Source of the DNA: Fidelibacterota bacterium
GTDB taxonomy: Bacteria > Fidelibacterota > Marinisomatia > SCGC-AAA003-L08 > JACNLC01
DNA: 64,000 bases
Reading direction: 5' to 3'
Assembly: GCA_024277615.1 (NCBI GenBank)
Contig: JAJRUW010000010.1
Location: 1-64,000 of the forward strand
A program made the translations under genes and the position numbers. Of this stretch, positions 39,207 to 49,337 are shown in pieces (positions within the stretch are counted from its first letter, which is position 1; every line of letters starts with the position of its first letter). Under the pieces are notes generated by a model. It saw nothing but the letters and a program-made list of their open reading frames with translations, did not search any database and had not been told where the DNA came from.

Positions 39207-40625
39207 ATGAAGTACAGGTTACTCCTGACTCTGTTGGCAATCGTTTTTCTCGCAGGGCAGCAGGATTTCGATACTTGGAAGAAAAATGAACAGGAGAAGT
39301 ACGAGCGTTACGTTGACAAATATGATGCTGATTTTGCCGATTTTCTCGACAGGGACTGGAAAGAATTTCAAGCCTTCAACGGCCTTACAAGGGATGACAC
39401 TCCGAAGCCCGTAACCGCACCGGTGGCTAAAATTGTACCGCCGCCGCCGGGACCACCGCTCCAAATACTACCTCCTCCGGCAATACCCGTAACACAACCG
39501 GAGATTGTACTACCCGAAATACACGCAGAAAACATACATCCTTTAGAAGTGAACTTTTTTGGTGTACAACTGGTTCTCGACAGCGGAGTGGCATTCGATT
39601 TAACCCTGAAAAAACCCATTGACAATCACGCGATCAGTGATTTCTGGCTGGAACTGGCCAAAATGGATTTTTCGCCTCTCCTGAACCAGCTTGAAGCTTT
39701 GCACCAGGGACTTTCACTAAACGACTGGAGTTTTGGCAGTCTGGTCAAATCCACTGCTGAAAGCATTACCGGCGGACCTTCCGCCGGGTCTAATCTGGTC
39801 ACCTGGTACTTGCTCGTGAAAACAGGATATGATGTTAAAGTCGGCTACCTCGCTGACCGGATCATCCTGCTGACTCCTGCATCCAGGCTGGTTTATGAAA
39901 CGCCCTATTTTAAAATCGACGGCCGACGCTATTTTGCCGACATCTTCGATAAAAACAGTGAAAAACCGGTCACTTTAAAAACCTATAACGGGAATTATCC
40001 GCAGGCAGAGCATATGATTGGCATAGAATTGTCAAGCTTACCTGCCCTGGGCAGGCGGTTTGTCAGGAGGGAATATCCTTTCACTTACCAGTCAGTGGAA
40101 TATGCTCCGGTCCTGGAATACAATGCCGATCTGCTTGATTTCTTCAACGTCTATCCGCAGACCGAGTTGGAGGTCTATTTTTCCGCCACTCCGTCGCCAG
40201 CAGCCCGCAGATCATTTTACGAGTCTTTTACGCCCATACTGGATGGAAAATCGCAGGGTGCTGCCCTGGATCTGATACTGCGCTTTGTACAAACTGCATT
40301 TGACTATGAAACCGATGGAGATCAATTCGGTTATGAAAAACCTTTATTTCCGGATGAAACTCTCTATTATCCTTCGTGTGACTGTGAAGACCGCGCCGTA
40401 TTGTTTGCCCTCATGACCGGTGAATTGCTGGGGCTTGAAACAGTTGGCTTACGCTATCCCGGGCATGTGGCAGTGGGTGTAAAACTGGATACCGCCATTG
40501 ATGGAGATCATATTAAAGTGGACGGACAGGATTTTCTCATCTGTGATCCGACCTATATCAATGCCGGAATCGGCATGTCCATGCCGCAATTCAAAGCCGT
40601 ACTGCCAGAGATCATCAGATTCTGA
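39207..40625 (+). CDS. exported transglutaminase-like protein with proline-rich linker
   Basis: Signal peptide; PPPPGPPLQILPPPAIPVTQPEIVLPEIH; YYPSCDCEDRAVLFALMTGELLG..PGHVAVGV..FLICDPTY (Cys-His-Asp). Confidence 0.75.
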   Translation: MKYRLLLTLLAIVFLAGQQDFDTWKKNEQEKYERYVDKYDADFADFLDRDWKEFQAFNGLTRDDTPKPVTAPVAKIVPPPPGPPLQILPPPAIPVTQPEIVLPEIHAENIHPLEVNFFGVQLVLDSGVAFDLTLKKPIDNHAISDFWLELAKMDFSPLLNQLEALHQGLSLNDWSFGSLVKSTAESITGGPSAGSNLVTWYLLVKTGYDVKVGYLADRIILLTPASRLVYETPYFKIDGRRYFADIFDKNSEKPVTLKTYNGNYPQAEHMIGIELSSLPALGRRFVRREYPFTYQSVEYAPVLEYNADLLDFFNVYPQTELEVYFSATPSPAARRSFYESFTPILDGKSQGAALDLILRFVQTAFDYETDGDQFGYEKPLFPDETLYYPSCDCEDRAVLFALMTGELLGLETVGLRYPGHVAVGVKLDTAIDGDHIKVDGQDFLICDPTYINAGIGMSMPQFKAVLPEIIRF

Positions 40626-40767
40626 CCATATCCGCCAGTGAACCTCAAAGCACTCAACACCCAGGATAACTTGCCACCAGGGTTTACTTTCATTTTGTTT
40701 AAAGAATATGACCCTCAAGGGCTAATATTACCGCCCGAATAATTCATAATTTAACAGAGATAAGCAG

Positions 40768-41832
40768 ATGAAACTTTGTCTAACGGGATTACCGCAAAGC
40801 GGAAAATCCACCATCTTTTCAGCCCTGACGCAGACAGAACCCGAAGCCGGATTCGGCTCGGGCAAACAGGAGCCTAAACTTGCCGTTGTGGAAGTACTGG
40901 ATGAGCGCATCACACGACTTTCGGAAATGTATAATCCGAAAAAGACGGTTTACGCCAAGATTGAGCTGGCGGATTTCCCCGCTCCTGCAGACCGTAGTGA
41001 GAATTCAAATGATTTTCCCACGGAGTTACTCCGGGAATTAAAAGTCATGGATGCTCTGGGGATCGTACTTAGGAACTTCGATGATACTTTCCAGGGGTCT
41101 CCCAAACCAATTAAAGACCTCGAGACATTTTCAGGGGAGATGGTCGTCGCCGATCTGATCGTCACAGAGAATCGGCTTGAGAAGCTAAGCCACAGTTTTG
41201 CCAGGGGGCAGAAAACACTTGAACTTCAACGTGAATTCAATTTACTGCAAAAGATAAAAGTTCAACTCGAGAGTGACAAGAAAGTCGATGCGCTCGACCT
41301 GACACCGGAGGAAAAAAAACAGCTTAGGGGTTTCCAGTTTTTAACCAATAAACCCTGGCTGGTCATCCTTAATTCCGGTGAAGACCGGTTTCACAATAGT
41401 GCTGAGCAGCTTGAAAATATCCGCGAGTATTATCCGGCAATTGAATTTGCCGGAAAATTTGAGATGGAATTATCCCAGATGGAAGCCGAAGATGCAAAGT
41501 TATTCATGGATGATCTGGGGGTCACTGAATCTGCTGCTGTACGCCTCACGGACTCGGCTTATAGAATTCTGGGTTATATCAGTTTTTTCACGGTGGGACC
41601 CGACGAGGTTCGTGCCTGGACCATTCGCAAGGGGGCCAAAGCGGTCGGTGCTGCTGCAGCCATCCATAATGATCTTGCCCGTGGGTTTATCCGTGCCGAA
41701 TGTTTTCATTACGACGATCTGACAGCCTGCGGTAGTGAAAAAGATGTGCGTCAAAAAGGAAAATTCAGGCTTGAAGGCAAGGAATATGTCGTTCAGGACG
41801 GGGATATTTTAAATATTCGGTTTAACATCTAA
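40768..41832 (+). CDS. ychF: YchF family redox-regulated ATPase/GTPase
   Basis: LTGLPQSGKSTIFSALT; ISFFTVGPDEVRAWTIRKGAKAVGAAAAIHNDLARGFIRAE; TGS-like C-terminus VQDGDILNIRFNI. Confidence 0.92.
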   Translation: MKLCLTGLPQSGKSTIFSALTQTEPEAGFGSGKQEPKLAVVEVLDERITRLSEMYNPKKTVYAKIELADFPAPADRSENSNDFPTELLRELKVMDALGIVLRNFDDTFQGSPKPIKDLETFSGEMVVADLIVTENRLEKLSHSFARGQKTLELQREFNLLQKIKVQLESDKKVDALDLTPEEKKQLRGFQFLTNKPWLVILNSGEDRFHNSAEQLENIREYYPAIEFAGKFEMELSQMEAEDAKLFMDDLGVTESAAVRLTDSAYRILGYISFFTVGPDEVRAWTIRKGAKAVGAAAAIHNDLARGFIRAECFHYDDLTACGSEKDVRQKGKFRLEGKEYVVQDGDILNIRFNI

Positions 41833-41846
41833 TTGTTGTGGACATA

Positions 41847-41877
41847 AAAAGGGCTGACCCGAAAGCCAGCCCCTTTT
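41847..41877. terminator. terminator downstream of ychF
   Basis: AAAAGGGCTG...CAGCCCCTTTT with one bulged C. Confidence 0.75.
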
Positions 41878-42253
41878 ATAGTTCGCAAGAGGTATTTTCA
41901 GAAAGCTCCATGTAAATACACGGTGGGAATTTGTCCCGAGATCGCAAGCTTCCTTCAACCGATTGCTCGATAAGGCCTGCTTTTGAAATCGGCAAATCAA
42001 AAACCCAATTCTAAAGTTTGAAAGTTCTGAAAATTGAGTCCTCTTGCGAAAATCTATTTCAAAAATCCTGACTCAATTTAACTGCAATGCCCAACCCCGG
42101 TCAAGAGAATCCGGTGAACTAAGTGAATTAATTCGGGAGTATTTCAGCACGGGAAATATGATTGGTCTCATAAAATAGAATGAGACTCTTGCAGCTGCAT
42201 CTCTTTGCCTGAAAGCAAACCACTCTTGGGCGAATATCAGTTTGGGAAACCCG

Positions 42254-43489
42254 TCAAATAGATTTATAGAGTTCAGTTTCTCCTTCGCTTTTGGCAATAG
42301 ACACTGCACCGACCGAATCGCTGAAAATATTCACCATAGTGCGGAACATATCCAATGGCCGGTCAACCGCCAGCATTGTGCCCACCAGAAAACCCACCTG
42401 TGGATGGCTGCCCAGTCCAACTGCATCCAGTACGATGAAGATCATTACCAGACCGGCGGAGGGAATACCGGCTGCACCCACAGAGGCCAGGAAGGCCGTA
42501 ATTACCACCACAAACTGCTGTGTGAAACTGAGATCGAATCCCAAAGCCTGTGCAATAAACAGCACTCCGGCACACTCATATAGTGCTGTCCCGTCCATGT
42601 TGATGGTGGCCCCAAGAGGCAGAACAAAGCTGCTCACTTTATTGGAGACACCGATTTTATTTTCTACACAATCCAGTGTCACCGGTAAAGTGGCGCCGGA
42701 AGAACTGGTGGAAAAGGCCATAGCCATGGCTGAGGCCATCCCCTTGAAATGTTTCAGGGGATTAATACGTGTGAAAAGAAAAAATAATAGGGGCAGTACG
42801 ATTACCAGGTGCAGTGTCAAACCAAGGGCAATAGTGAGCATATATAGCCCCACGGCTCTAAAGAGATCAAACCCCGCCGTTGCAACGGCTTTAGTGATGA
42901 GACCGAATACACCGATGGGAGCCAGGAGAATGATACCCGAGGTGATTTTCATCATGGCCTGAAACAATGCTTCAAAGAGCTTCAGCAGAAACTCCCGTGG
43001 TTTGCCGGTCAGGCTCGTGATGCCGTAACCGAAAATGATGGCGAAGAATATCAGTGCCAGCATGTCCCCGTTAGCAGCTGCCTTGACGGGGTTGGTAGGG
43101 ACCATGCGGATGAGAATATCCCCCAGCGAATCCGGTGTTTTGAGCTGTGTCACATCAAAATTAGCACTTTCCCCGCTTATTTGAACGTCAACGCCCGGGC
43201 GTATCAGGTTCGTCAGGGTCAAGCCGATGAGGATGGCAATGATAGAAGTCAGAAAATAATAGGCCAGAGTTTTACTGCCCAGGCGCCCCAGACTTCGGCT
43301 GTCCCCCAGGCCGGCCACTCCCACTGTAATTGATGTGAAAATAAGGGGAACGATCACCATTTTCAAAAGCCGCATAAAAATATCGCCCAGTGGAGCGACG
43401 ATGAGGGATTTTTCTCCAAAGAGCAGGGCAAATCCAACGCCAAGCCCCATTGCTATAAAGATCTGCCAGTGTAATTTTAACTTTTTCAT
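42254..43489 (-). CDS. dicarboxylate/amino acid:cation symporter (DAACS family)
   Basis: MRLLKMVIVPLIFTSITVGVAGLGD, STSSSGATLPVTLDCVENKIGVSNKVSSFVLPLGATINMDGTALYE. Confidence 0.95.
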   Translation of the reverse strand: MKKLKLHWQIFIAMGLGVGFALLFGEKSLIVAPLGDIFMRLLKMVIVPLIFTSITVGVAGLGDSRSLGRLGSKTLAYYFLTSIIAILIGLTLTNLIRPGVDVQISGESANFDVTQLKTPDSLGDILIRMVPTNPVKAAANGDMLALIFFAIIFGYGITSLTGKPREFLLKLFEALFQAMMKITSGIILLAPIGVFGLITKAVATAGFDLFRAVGLYMLTIALGLTLHLVIVLPLLFFLFTRINPLKHFKGMASAMAMAFSTSSSGATLPVTLDCVENKIGVSNKVSSFVLPLGATINMDGTALYECAGVLFIAQALGFDLSFTQQFVVVITAFLASVGAAGIPSAGLVMIFIVLDAVGLGSHPQVGFLVGTMLAVDRPLDMFRTMVNIFSDSVGAVSIAKSEGETELYKSI

Positions 43490-43918
43490 GGAGCTATTTT
43501 AAAGCACTCTGACAAAACGGTGAAAGCTCTTTTTAACGGAAACAAGGATTGCATTTTGATGAAAGAAAGGTCATGTTACAGCCTTTTTCTGTAATCGGTG
43601 CGTAGCTGTCTTCGCAGGACTGCGCTGATTCCCGGAACTCATCACCACAGCGTTCATTTTGAGTCCCGCTGATGAGAGCCCGGCCTCAAAAACCACAGCA
43701 CTGATTGGCCTTGGTCAAGACACCGTGGAAAAATCGGAGATTGCACTGTACTCAGTAAAACGACTAAAATAACTTCAGGTATTACTTTTGAATATTTCCA
43801 ATTCGACAGGTTGCCTCATGGCATCTGCTCTGCCGCCGGAACACTTTGAAGACCGAGATCAATATGACGAATTGACCCGTTGTGTGAATTAACTATGTCA
43901 TTAGATAAATTTTGAATT

Positions 43919-44097
43919 ATGGGTAAAACGATAACGATAAAAGTTGAAGGCCAACTGATCTCAATTATAAAACAGGGTGGACCGGATTATATCCCTGACT
44001 GATATGGTAAGAGTTTAAGAATAAAGCGATCATATCAGATATTGGATGAAAGACAAAAATACTATTCAATTCCTTGGATTTTGGGAAGCATTATAAC
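43919..44097 (+). pseudogene. degraded KilA-N domain gene remnant
   Basis: Frame 1: MGKTITIKVEGQLISIIKQGGPDYI. Continuation in a second frame from 43992: SLTDMVRV*E*SDHIRYWMKDKNTIQFLGFWEAL*. Together these match the KilA-N N-terminal layout (DYISLTDM..W+.NTI.FLG.WE). Confidence 0.75.
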
Positions 44098-44100
44098 GCG

Positions 44101-46269
44101 ATGATAGAAAAAATATTCAAATATGATATTGTGATTTTTACATTTTCCATATTTATTTCTTTGCCGTTTTCAGCACAACATTTTGAACCTGCCGGTATCA
44201 AAGCTTTTAAAACACAGGAAAAAATAAGATTTGATGGAATATTAGATGAGCCCGTATGGCAAAAAGTGACGCATATCTCAAATTTCACTCAACGCGAGCT
44301 GGATTTTGGCAAACCCGTGACCGAACGCACGGAAGTTGCCGTTATATACAATAATAACACAATATATTTCGGTATTTGGTGTTATCAGAAAGACCGCAGT
44401 AAAATCGTTGCGAAAAACATGGAGTGGGATTTTAATTATCGAACAGATGATAATTTCCAGATATTAATTGGCCCTTTCAATGATAATCGTAACGGTTACT
44501 TGTTTATTATTAATCCCAACGGCGCAAGAGCAGATATTCAAATTAATAATGGAAATGTAAATGAAGACTGGAATGGTGTGTGGGATGTGAAAACCTCTAT
44601 CACTTCGAAGGGATGGTTTGCGGAAGTTTACATACCTTACAGCACCCTGCAATTCAAGAATGACAGGATCCTGAGTTGGGCAATTAATTTTGAGCGGGAT
44701 ATTGCTTTTGAAAATGAACAGGCACTTTGGCAGGGTTGGTCTAGAGATTATTCCATTTATGACATGGTAAACGCAGGGACACTTTCCGGTATAAAAAATA
44801 TAACCTATGCACAAAGATTTGAACTTAAACCTTTTCTCTTAAGCGGCTGGCATTACAAGAAAGCCGAAGATGACAAATACCCCCAAAAATACGGTGCCGA
44901 CCTCAATGTAAATTTAACTCCGACTCTTAAACTCAATTTGACAAGTTTTACCGATTTCGCACAAGTTGAAGTAGATAGAATAGCGGTTAATCTTTCTCGT
45001 TTTAGTATTTATTATCCCGAGAAAAGGCAGTTTTTCCTCGAGGGCTATGACTTTTTTGAGTTTTATCTCGGTGAGAGGAATCAGGGTTTTTATACGCGGG
45101 AAATTGGTCTTGAGGATGGCATACAAGTTCCCATCATTGCAGGTGCCCGTTTGTTTGGGAAAATCGGAAGAAAAAATATTGGTTTTCTAAATATTCAGGA
45201 AGCCTCAAAAGACGCGGTTCCGACTACCAATAATACGGTTTTCCGCTACAAACAAGATATTGGTAAACAATCTTATATTGGTGCAATATTTACCAGTAAA
45301 ATCAATAATACAGCTTCCAGTCAACTCTTCGGGTTGGATGGGGCATATCAAACTTCCGAATTTCTTAATGATAAAAATCTGGTGGTTTCGGGAAAGATCA
45401 GTACGAGTACTGAAAGTTTTACCTTACAAAAAAATGCACTCACTTACCGATTGTCAGTTGATTACCCAAATGATTTAATCGATAATTTTATGGCTTTGGG
45501 AAGTATGCAAAAGGAGTTTAATCCTGAATTGGGTTATATTCGCAGAACTAACTACGATTCATATTCCTGGTATTTTAGAATAACTCCTCGTGCATTAAGC
45601 AGATACGGTGTTAAGCAACTGCTCTTAAAACCATGGGGATTTACTTTGTATAATACGCATTCAACGGGAGAAATGGAAAGTTTTTCGAACGAAACGCGTC
45701 CGTTGGGTGCTGTCTTTAATACGGGTGAGAGATTTGAATTCAATCTTATACAAAATTTCGATCGCTTAGACAAAGTTTTTGAATTAACCTCTGAAGTAAG
45801 TATCCCGGCAGGGAAATATTGGATGTATAATTATGAATTACAGTTTGAAACTTACAATGCTCGCAGAATCTGGATAAGTTTATTGTATAACACAGGCGGT
45901 TTTTATTCCGGTAAAATTAAAACCTTTGAAAGTGAACTGGGGATCAATGTCAATAAACATTTGAATCTGACGGAAAATTATTCTTTGAACGAAGTGAACT
46001 TACTTCAGGGGAAAGTAGTCACTCATGAAATTGCCTCATATCTTAATTATACGTTTAATCCCAATTTGAATTTATCATTTTTTGCCCAATTCAACAGTTT
46101 AGACGAGCTTATGATCTGGAACTTCCGGTTGCACTGGATTCCTAAAGTCGGTTCAGATTTTTATCTCGTTTATAATATTGGTTATGGGGACTCTATAAAA
46201 AGAATTGATTATCTAAAACCGCAAACAACCGCTGCCGTAGCAAAATTAGTTTATCGTTTCACATTTTAA
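44101..46269 (+). CDS. DUF5916-type protein (CBM9-like N-terminus plus outer-membrane barrel-like C-terminus)
   Basis: IRFDGILDEPVWQKVTHISNFTQRELDFGKPVTERTEVAVIYNNNTIYFGIWCYQ; SWAINFERDIAFENEQALWQGWSRDYSIYDMVNAGTLSGI; YPEKRQFFLEGYDFFEF. Start at ATG 44101 preferred over 44074. Confidence 0.88.
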   Translation: MIEKIFKYDIVIFTFSIFISLPFSAQHFEPAGIKAFKTQEKIRFDGILDEPVWQKVTHISNFTQRELDFGKPVTERTEVAVIYNNNTIYFGIWCYQKDRSKIVAKNMEWDFNYRTDDNFQILIGPFNDNRNGYLFIINPNGARADIQINNGNVNEDWNGVWDVKTSITSKGWFAEVYIPYSTLQFKNDRILSWAINFERDIAFENEQALWQGWSRDYSIYDMVNAGTLSGIKNITYAQRFELKPFLLSGWHYKKAEDDKYPQKYGADLNVNLTPTLKLNLTSFTDFAQVEVDRIAVNLSRFSIYYPEKRQFFLEGYDFFEFYLGERNQGFYTREIGLEDGIQVPIIAGARLFGKIGRKNIGFLNIQEASKDAVPTTNNTVFRYKQDIGKQSYIGAIFTSKINNTASSQLFGLDGAYQTSEFLNDKNLVVSGKISTSTESFTLQKNALTYRLSVDYPNDLIDNFMALGSMQKEFNPELGYIRRTNYDSYSWYFRITPRALSRYGVKQLLLKPWGFTLYNTHSTGEMESFSNETRPLGAVFNTGERFEFNLIQNFDRLDKVFELTSEVSIPAGKYWMYNYELQFETYNARRIWISLLYNTGGFYSGKIKTFESELGINVNKHLNLTENYSLNEVNLLQGKVVTHEIASYLNYTFNPNLNLSFFAQFNSLDELMIWNFRLHWIPKVGSDFYLVYNIGYGDSIKRIDYLKPQTTAAVAKLVYRFTF

Positions 46270-46552
46270 AAAGTGGGAAGTGTAAAGTCCTTTCGGTGAA
46301 TCGGTTTTGCAGCGGTACATCCGTACATAAATGAAAATTTTGAAAGGTATAATATTTTAACCCGGTTTCCGGATTTGTAACCGTTGGCATATCCCCGGTG
46401 GTTTTCAATTTTCACTGGGGCTGGATCGATTTACAAATGCTTGTCAGGTGGTCCGCAAATTACTTGCCAAACCGTTTCTGATGGTTGTTTCCGATGGAAA
46501 GTCACCTGTAAATTAATCAGCTTTTTTTTAAATAGAAATACAAGGAATATTT

Positions 46553-47116
46553 ATGGCGGATACTTCGGATTTCAGAAACGGACTGGTCATGGAGCATAAA
46601 AACGGCTTGTGGAAAATCGTTGAATTTCTGCATGTAAAACCAGGCAAGGGTCCGGCTTTCGTCCGGACGAAACTGAAAAATGTAAAAACCGGCCAGGTGG
46701 TTGATGAAACTTTTCGCGCCGGTGAGAAAATCACGGTGATCAGGCTGGAAGCCCGGGATTATAATTATCTCTACAACGATGGAGAGCATTATTATTTTAT
46801 GGACAACGAGACTTACGAGCAGATCACGCTCACAAAAGAACAGCTGGACGATGTCACCGATTTTCTCGTCGAGAACACCAACACCACCATCGCTTTCAAC
46901 GGCACCGACCCGGTGGAGGTGCGCATCCCTCAACACATGAGTTTAAAGATCGTGAAAACCGATCCCGGCGAGCGGGGTAATACGGCCCAGGGTGGCACCA
47001 AACCCGCCGAACTCGAAACCGGAGTAGTCCTGCAGGTTCCGCTGTTCATTCAGGAAGGGGAAACCATCCGTGTGGATACTAAAGACCGCCGCTATATTGA
47101 ACGGGTCAAGGGATAG
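46553..47116 (+). CDS. efp: elongation factor P
   Basis: FLHVKPGKGPAFVRTKLKN; YLYNDGEHYYFMDNETYEQI; KPAELETGVVLQVPLFIQEGETIRVDT. Confidence 0.97.
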   Translation: MADTSDFRNGLVMEHKNGLWKIVEFLHVKPGKGPAFVRTKLKNVKTGQVVDETFRAGEKITVIRLEARDYNYLYNDGEHYYFMDNETYEQITLTKEQLDDVTDFLVENTNTTIAFNGTDPVEVRIPQHMSLKIVKTDPGERGNTAQGGTKPAELETGVVLQVPLFIQEGETIRVDTKDRRYIERVKG

Positions 47117-47122
47117 CGGATC

Positions 47123-47599
47123 ATGATCCCGAAATCAAAAATCAAAGAGATCATCGACCTCATCGAAGGCACCGACATCAGTGAGATCGAGATAACCTCA
47201 GATAAAGACACACATAAAATTCGCATCTCCCGGTTGAATCACGGGACGAATTCCCTGCCGTATTCCGAAGTATTGAGGGCTGCTCAACCTGCCCCAGCGG
47301 CTCAACAACCCGTACAAGCGCCGGAAGTACCCGCCGAAACAACTGATTCCGGTCCGGAACAGCTGCAGGTAAAAGCTCCCCTGGTGGGAACATATTATGC
47401 CTCACCGAAACCCGATTCCCCCCCCTTTGTGAAGGTCGGTGATATTATTAATGTGGGTCAGACGGTGTGTCTCATCGAGGCGATGAAAATCTTCAACGAG
47501 ATTGAATCCGAAGTGGCAGGGAAGGTAGTTCGGATCCTGCTGGAGAATGAAGCGCCGGTGGAATACGGCCAGACGCTGATGATCGTAGAACCCGTCTGA
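47123..47599 (+). CDS. accB: acetyl-CoA carboxylase biotin carboxyl carrier protein
   Basis: [39 protein letters not shown] biotinylation motif; followed by accC. Confidence 0.96.
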   Translation: MIPKSKIKEIIDLIEGTDISEIEITSDKDTHKIRISRLNHGTNSLPYSEVLRAAQPAPAAQQPVQAPEVPAETTDSGPEQLQVKAPLVGTYYASPKPDSPPFVKVGDIINVGQTVCLIEAMKIFNEIESEVAGKVVRILLENEAPVEYGQTLMIVEPV

Positions 47600-47600
47600 C

Positions 47601-48956
47601 ATGTACCGTAAAATACTCATCGCCAATCGTGGCGAAATTGCATTGCGGATCATCAGGGCCTGCCGTGAACTGGGTATCCAGACGGTGGCAGTGTATTCAC
47701 AGGCGGACGAGTTATCACTGCACGTGAGATTTGCCGACGAAGCCATCTGCATCGGCCCGCCTGATTCCAACAAAAGTTATCTGAACATCCCTTCCATCAT
47801 TGCGGCTGCAGAGCTCACCAATGCAGAAGCCATCCACCCGGGTTATGGGTTCCTGTCCGAAAATGCCGAGTTTTCCAGCATCTGCCGGGATAATGAAATT
47901 GCTTTCATCGGCCCGCCTCCGGAAACCATCGACGCCATCGGTGATAAAGCCCGGGCCAAAAGTACCATGAAATCCGTTCAGGTTCCGGTTGTTCCCGGGT
48001 CAGACGGTACTGTGGCGACAGTTGAGGAAGCCCTGACTCTGGCGAAGGGTATAGGCTTTCCGGTCATTCTGAAGGCTTCAGCCGGTGGCGGTGGCCGGGG
48101 CATGCGCATTGTGGAAAAACCCTCCGAAATGGAAACCGCCTTTAACATGGCCCAGTCCGAAGCCCGCACGGCTTTCGGGAATGCGGATATGTATCTGGAG
48201 AAATTCATCCTCAAACCCCGCCACATCGAAGTTCAGATACTGGCTGATACTTTTGGTAATGTGATTGCCCTGGGCGAGCGGGAATGCTCTATTCAGCGGA
48301 GGCATCAGAAACTGGTGGAAGAATCGCCCTCGCCGGCAGTGACACCCGAGATCAGAGAGCAGCTCTACAAAGCCGCCATTGCCGGAGCCCGTGCTGCTGA
48401 CTATGTGGGCGCCGGAACCATTGAATTTCTCCTCGATGCCAGGGGTGACTATTATTTCATGGAGATGAATACGCGCATTCAGGTGGAACATCCCATCACT
48501 GAAATGGTGGTCGGACTGGATCTCATCAAATTTCAGATTCTGTGCCATGCCGGTGAGCCCCTGCCCGACTGGATGCACAATATCAAGCTGCGGGGGCATG
48601 CCATCGAATGTCGCATCAATGCCGAAGATCCGGCACGTGACTTCATGCCCTCCCCCGGCAGGATCACGGCCTTCCACATGCCGGGCGGAATGGGGGTCAG
48701 GGTGGACACACACGCCTATTCCGGTTATTTCATTCCGCCCTATTATGATTCCATGATCGCCAAACTCATTGTACATTCACCAACCAGAGAAGAGGCTCTT
48801 AACCGCATGGAAGTTGCTCTGGACGAATGTGTAATCGAGGGCGTCAAGACCATTATCCCCTTTCACAAACAACTTTTTAAAAATAAAAAATTCAGAGCCG
48901 GTGATATCCACACCGGATTTTTAGACACCTTTAAATTTGAACCAGATAAGGATTAG
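47601..48956 (+). CDS. accC: acetyl-CoA carboxylase biotin carboxylase subunit
   Basis: [76 protein letters not shown]. Confidence 0.98.
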   Translation: MYRKILIANRGEIALRIIRACRELGIQTVAVYSQADELSLHVRFADEAICIGPPDSNKSYLNIPSIIAAAELTNAEAIHPGYGFLSENAEFSSICRDNEIAFIGPPPETIDAIGDKARAKSTMKSVQVPVVPGSDGTVATVEEALTLAKGIGFPVILKASAGGGGRGMRIVEKPSEMETAFNMAQSEARTAFGNADMYLEKFILKPRHIEVQILADTFGNVIALGERECSIQRRHQKLVEESPSPAVTPEIREQLYKAAIAGARAADYVGAGTIEFLLDARGDYYFMEMNTRIQVEHPITEMVVGLDLIKFQILCHAGEPLPDWMHNIKLRGHAIECRINAEDPARDFMPSPGRITAFHMPGGMGVRVDTHAYSGYFIPPYYDSMIAKLIVHSPTREEALNRMEVALDECVIEGVKTIIPFHKQLFKNKKFRAGDIHTGFLDTFKFEPDKD

Positions 48957-48959
48957 AGA

Positions 48960-49337
48960 ATGAATGTACCAGATGAACTGAAATACTCGGCGGATCACGA
49001 ATGGGTCAGGACCGAAGGAGATATTGTCACTGTGGGCATCACCGATTACGCTCAGGGTGAGTTGGGAGATGTGATCTTCATTGAATTTCCCGAAGTCGGA
49101 GATACGGTCACCGCCGGTGATACTTTTGGAACAGTGGAGGCCGTAAAAACAGTTGCCGATCTTTTCGCACCCCTTTCAGGAGAAATACTGGAAGTGAATA
49201 CGGGACTGGAGGACAGCCCTGAATCCGTAAATAAGGACCCCTATCAGAGCGGCTGGATTGTCAGGATCAAAGCCAGTGCTTTGCAGGAATTAGATCAACT
49301 GATGGATGCAAAGGCTTACAAGGAGCACATCAGCTGA
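48960..49337 (+). CDS. gcvH: glycine cleavage system H protein
   Basis: KYSADHEWVRTEGDIVTVGITDYAQGELGDVIFIEFPEVGD; GTVEAVKTVADLFAP lipoylation motif. Confidence 0.97.
   Translation: MNVPDELKYSADHEWVRTEGDIVTVGITDYAQGELGDVIFIEFPEVGDTVTAGDTFGTVEAVKTVADLFAPLSGEILEVNTGLEDSPESVNKDPYQSGWIVRIKASALQELDQLMDAKAYKEHIS

Noticed and set aside
41878-42253. Possible gene remnant or small ORFs between ychF and the symporter gene
   Set aside because: ORFs 41809-42000 and 42073-42309 (minus) show no recognisable domain in any frame read; left as noncoding.
42291-42962. 223 aa plus-strand ORF antisense to the symporter gene
   Set aside because: The minus strand encodes an unmistakable DAACS transporter; the plus-strand translation is low-complexity with no family signature.
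44074-44100. N-terminal MDFGKHYNA extension of the DUF5916 ORF
   Set aside because: These codons overlap the tail of the KilA-N remnant; the signal-peptide-like start at ATG 44101 is more plausible.
48078-48776. 232 aa minus-strand ORF antisense to accC
   Set aside because: Lies wholly inside strongly supported accC; no recognisable domain; a by-product of codon bias.
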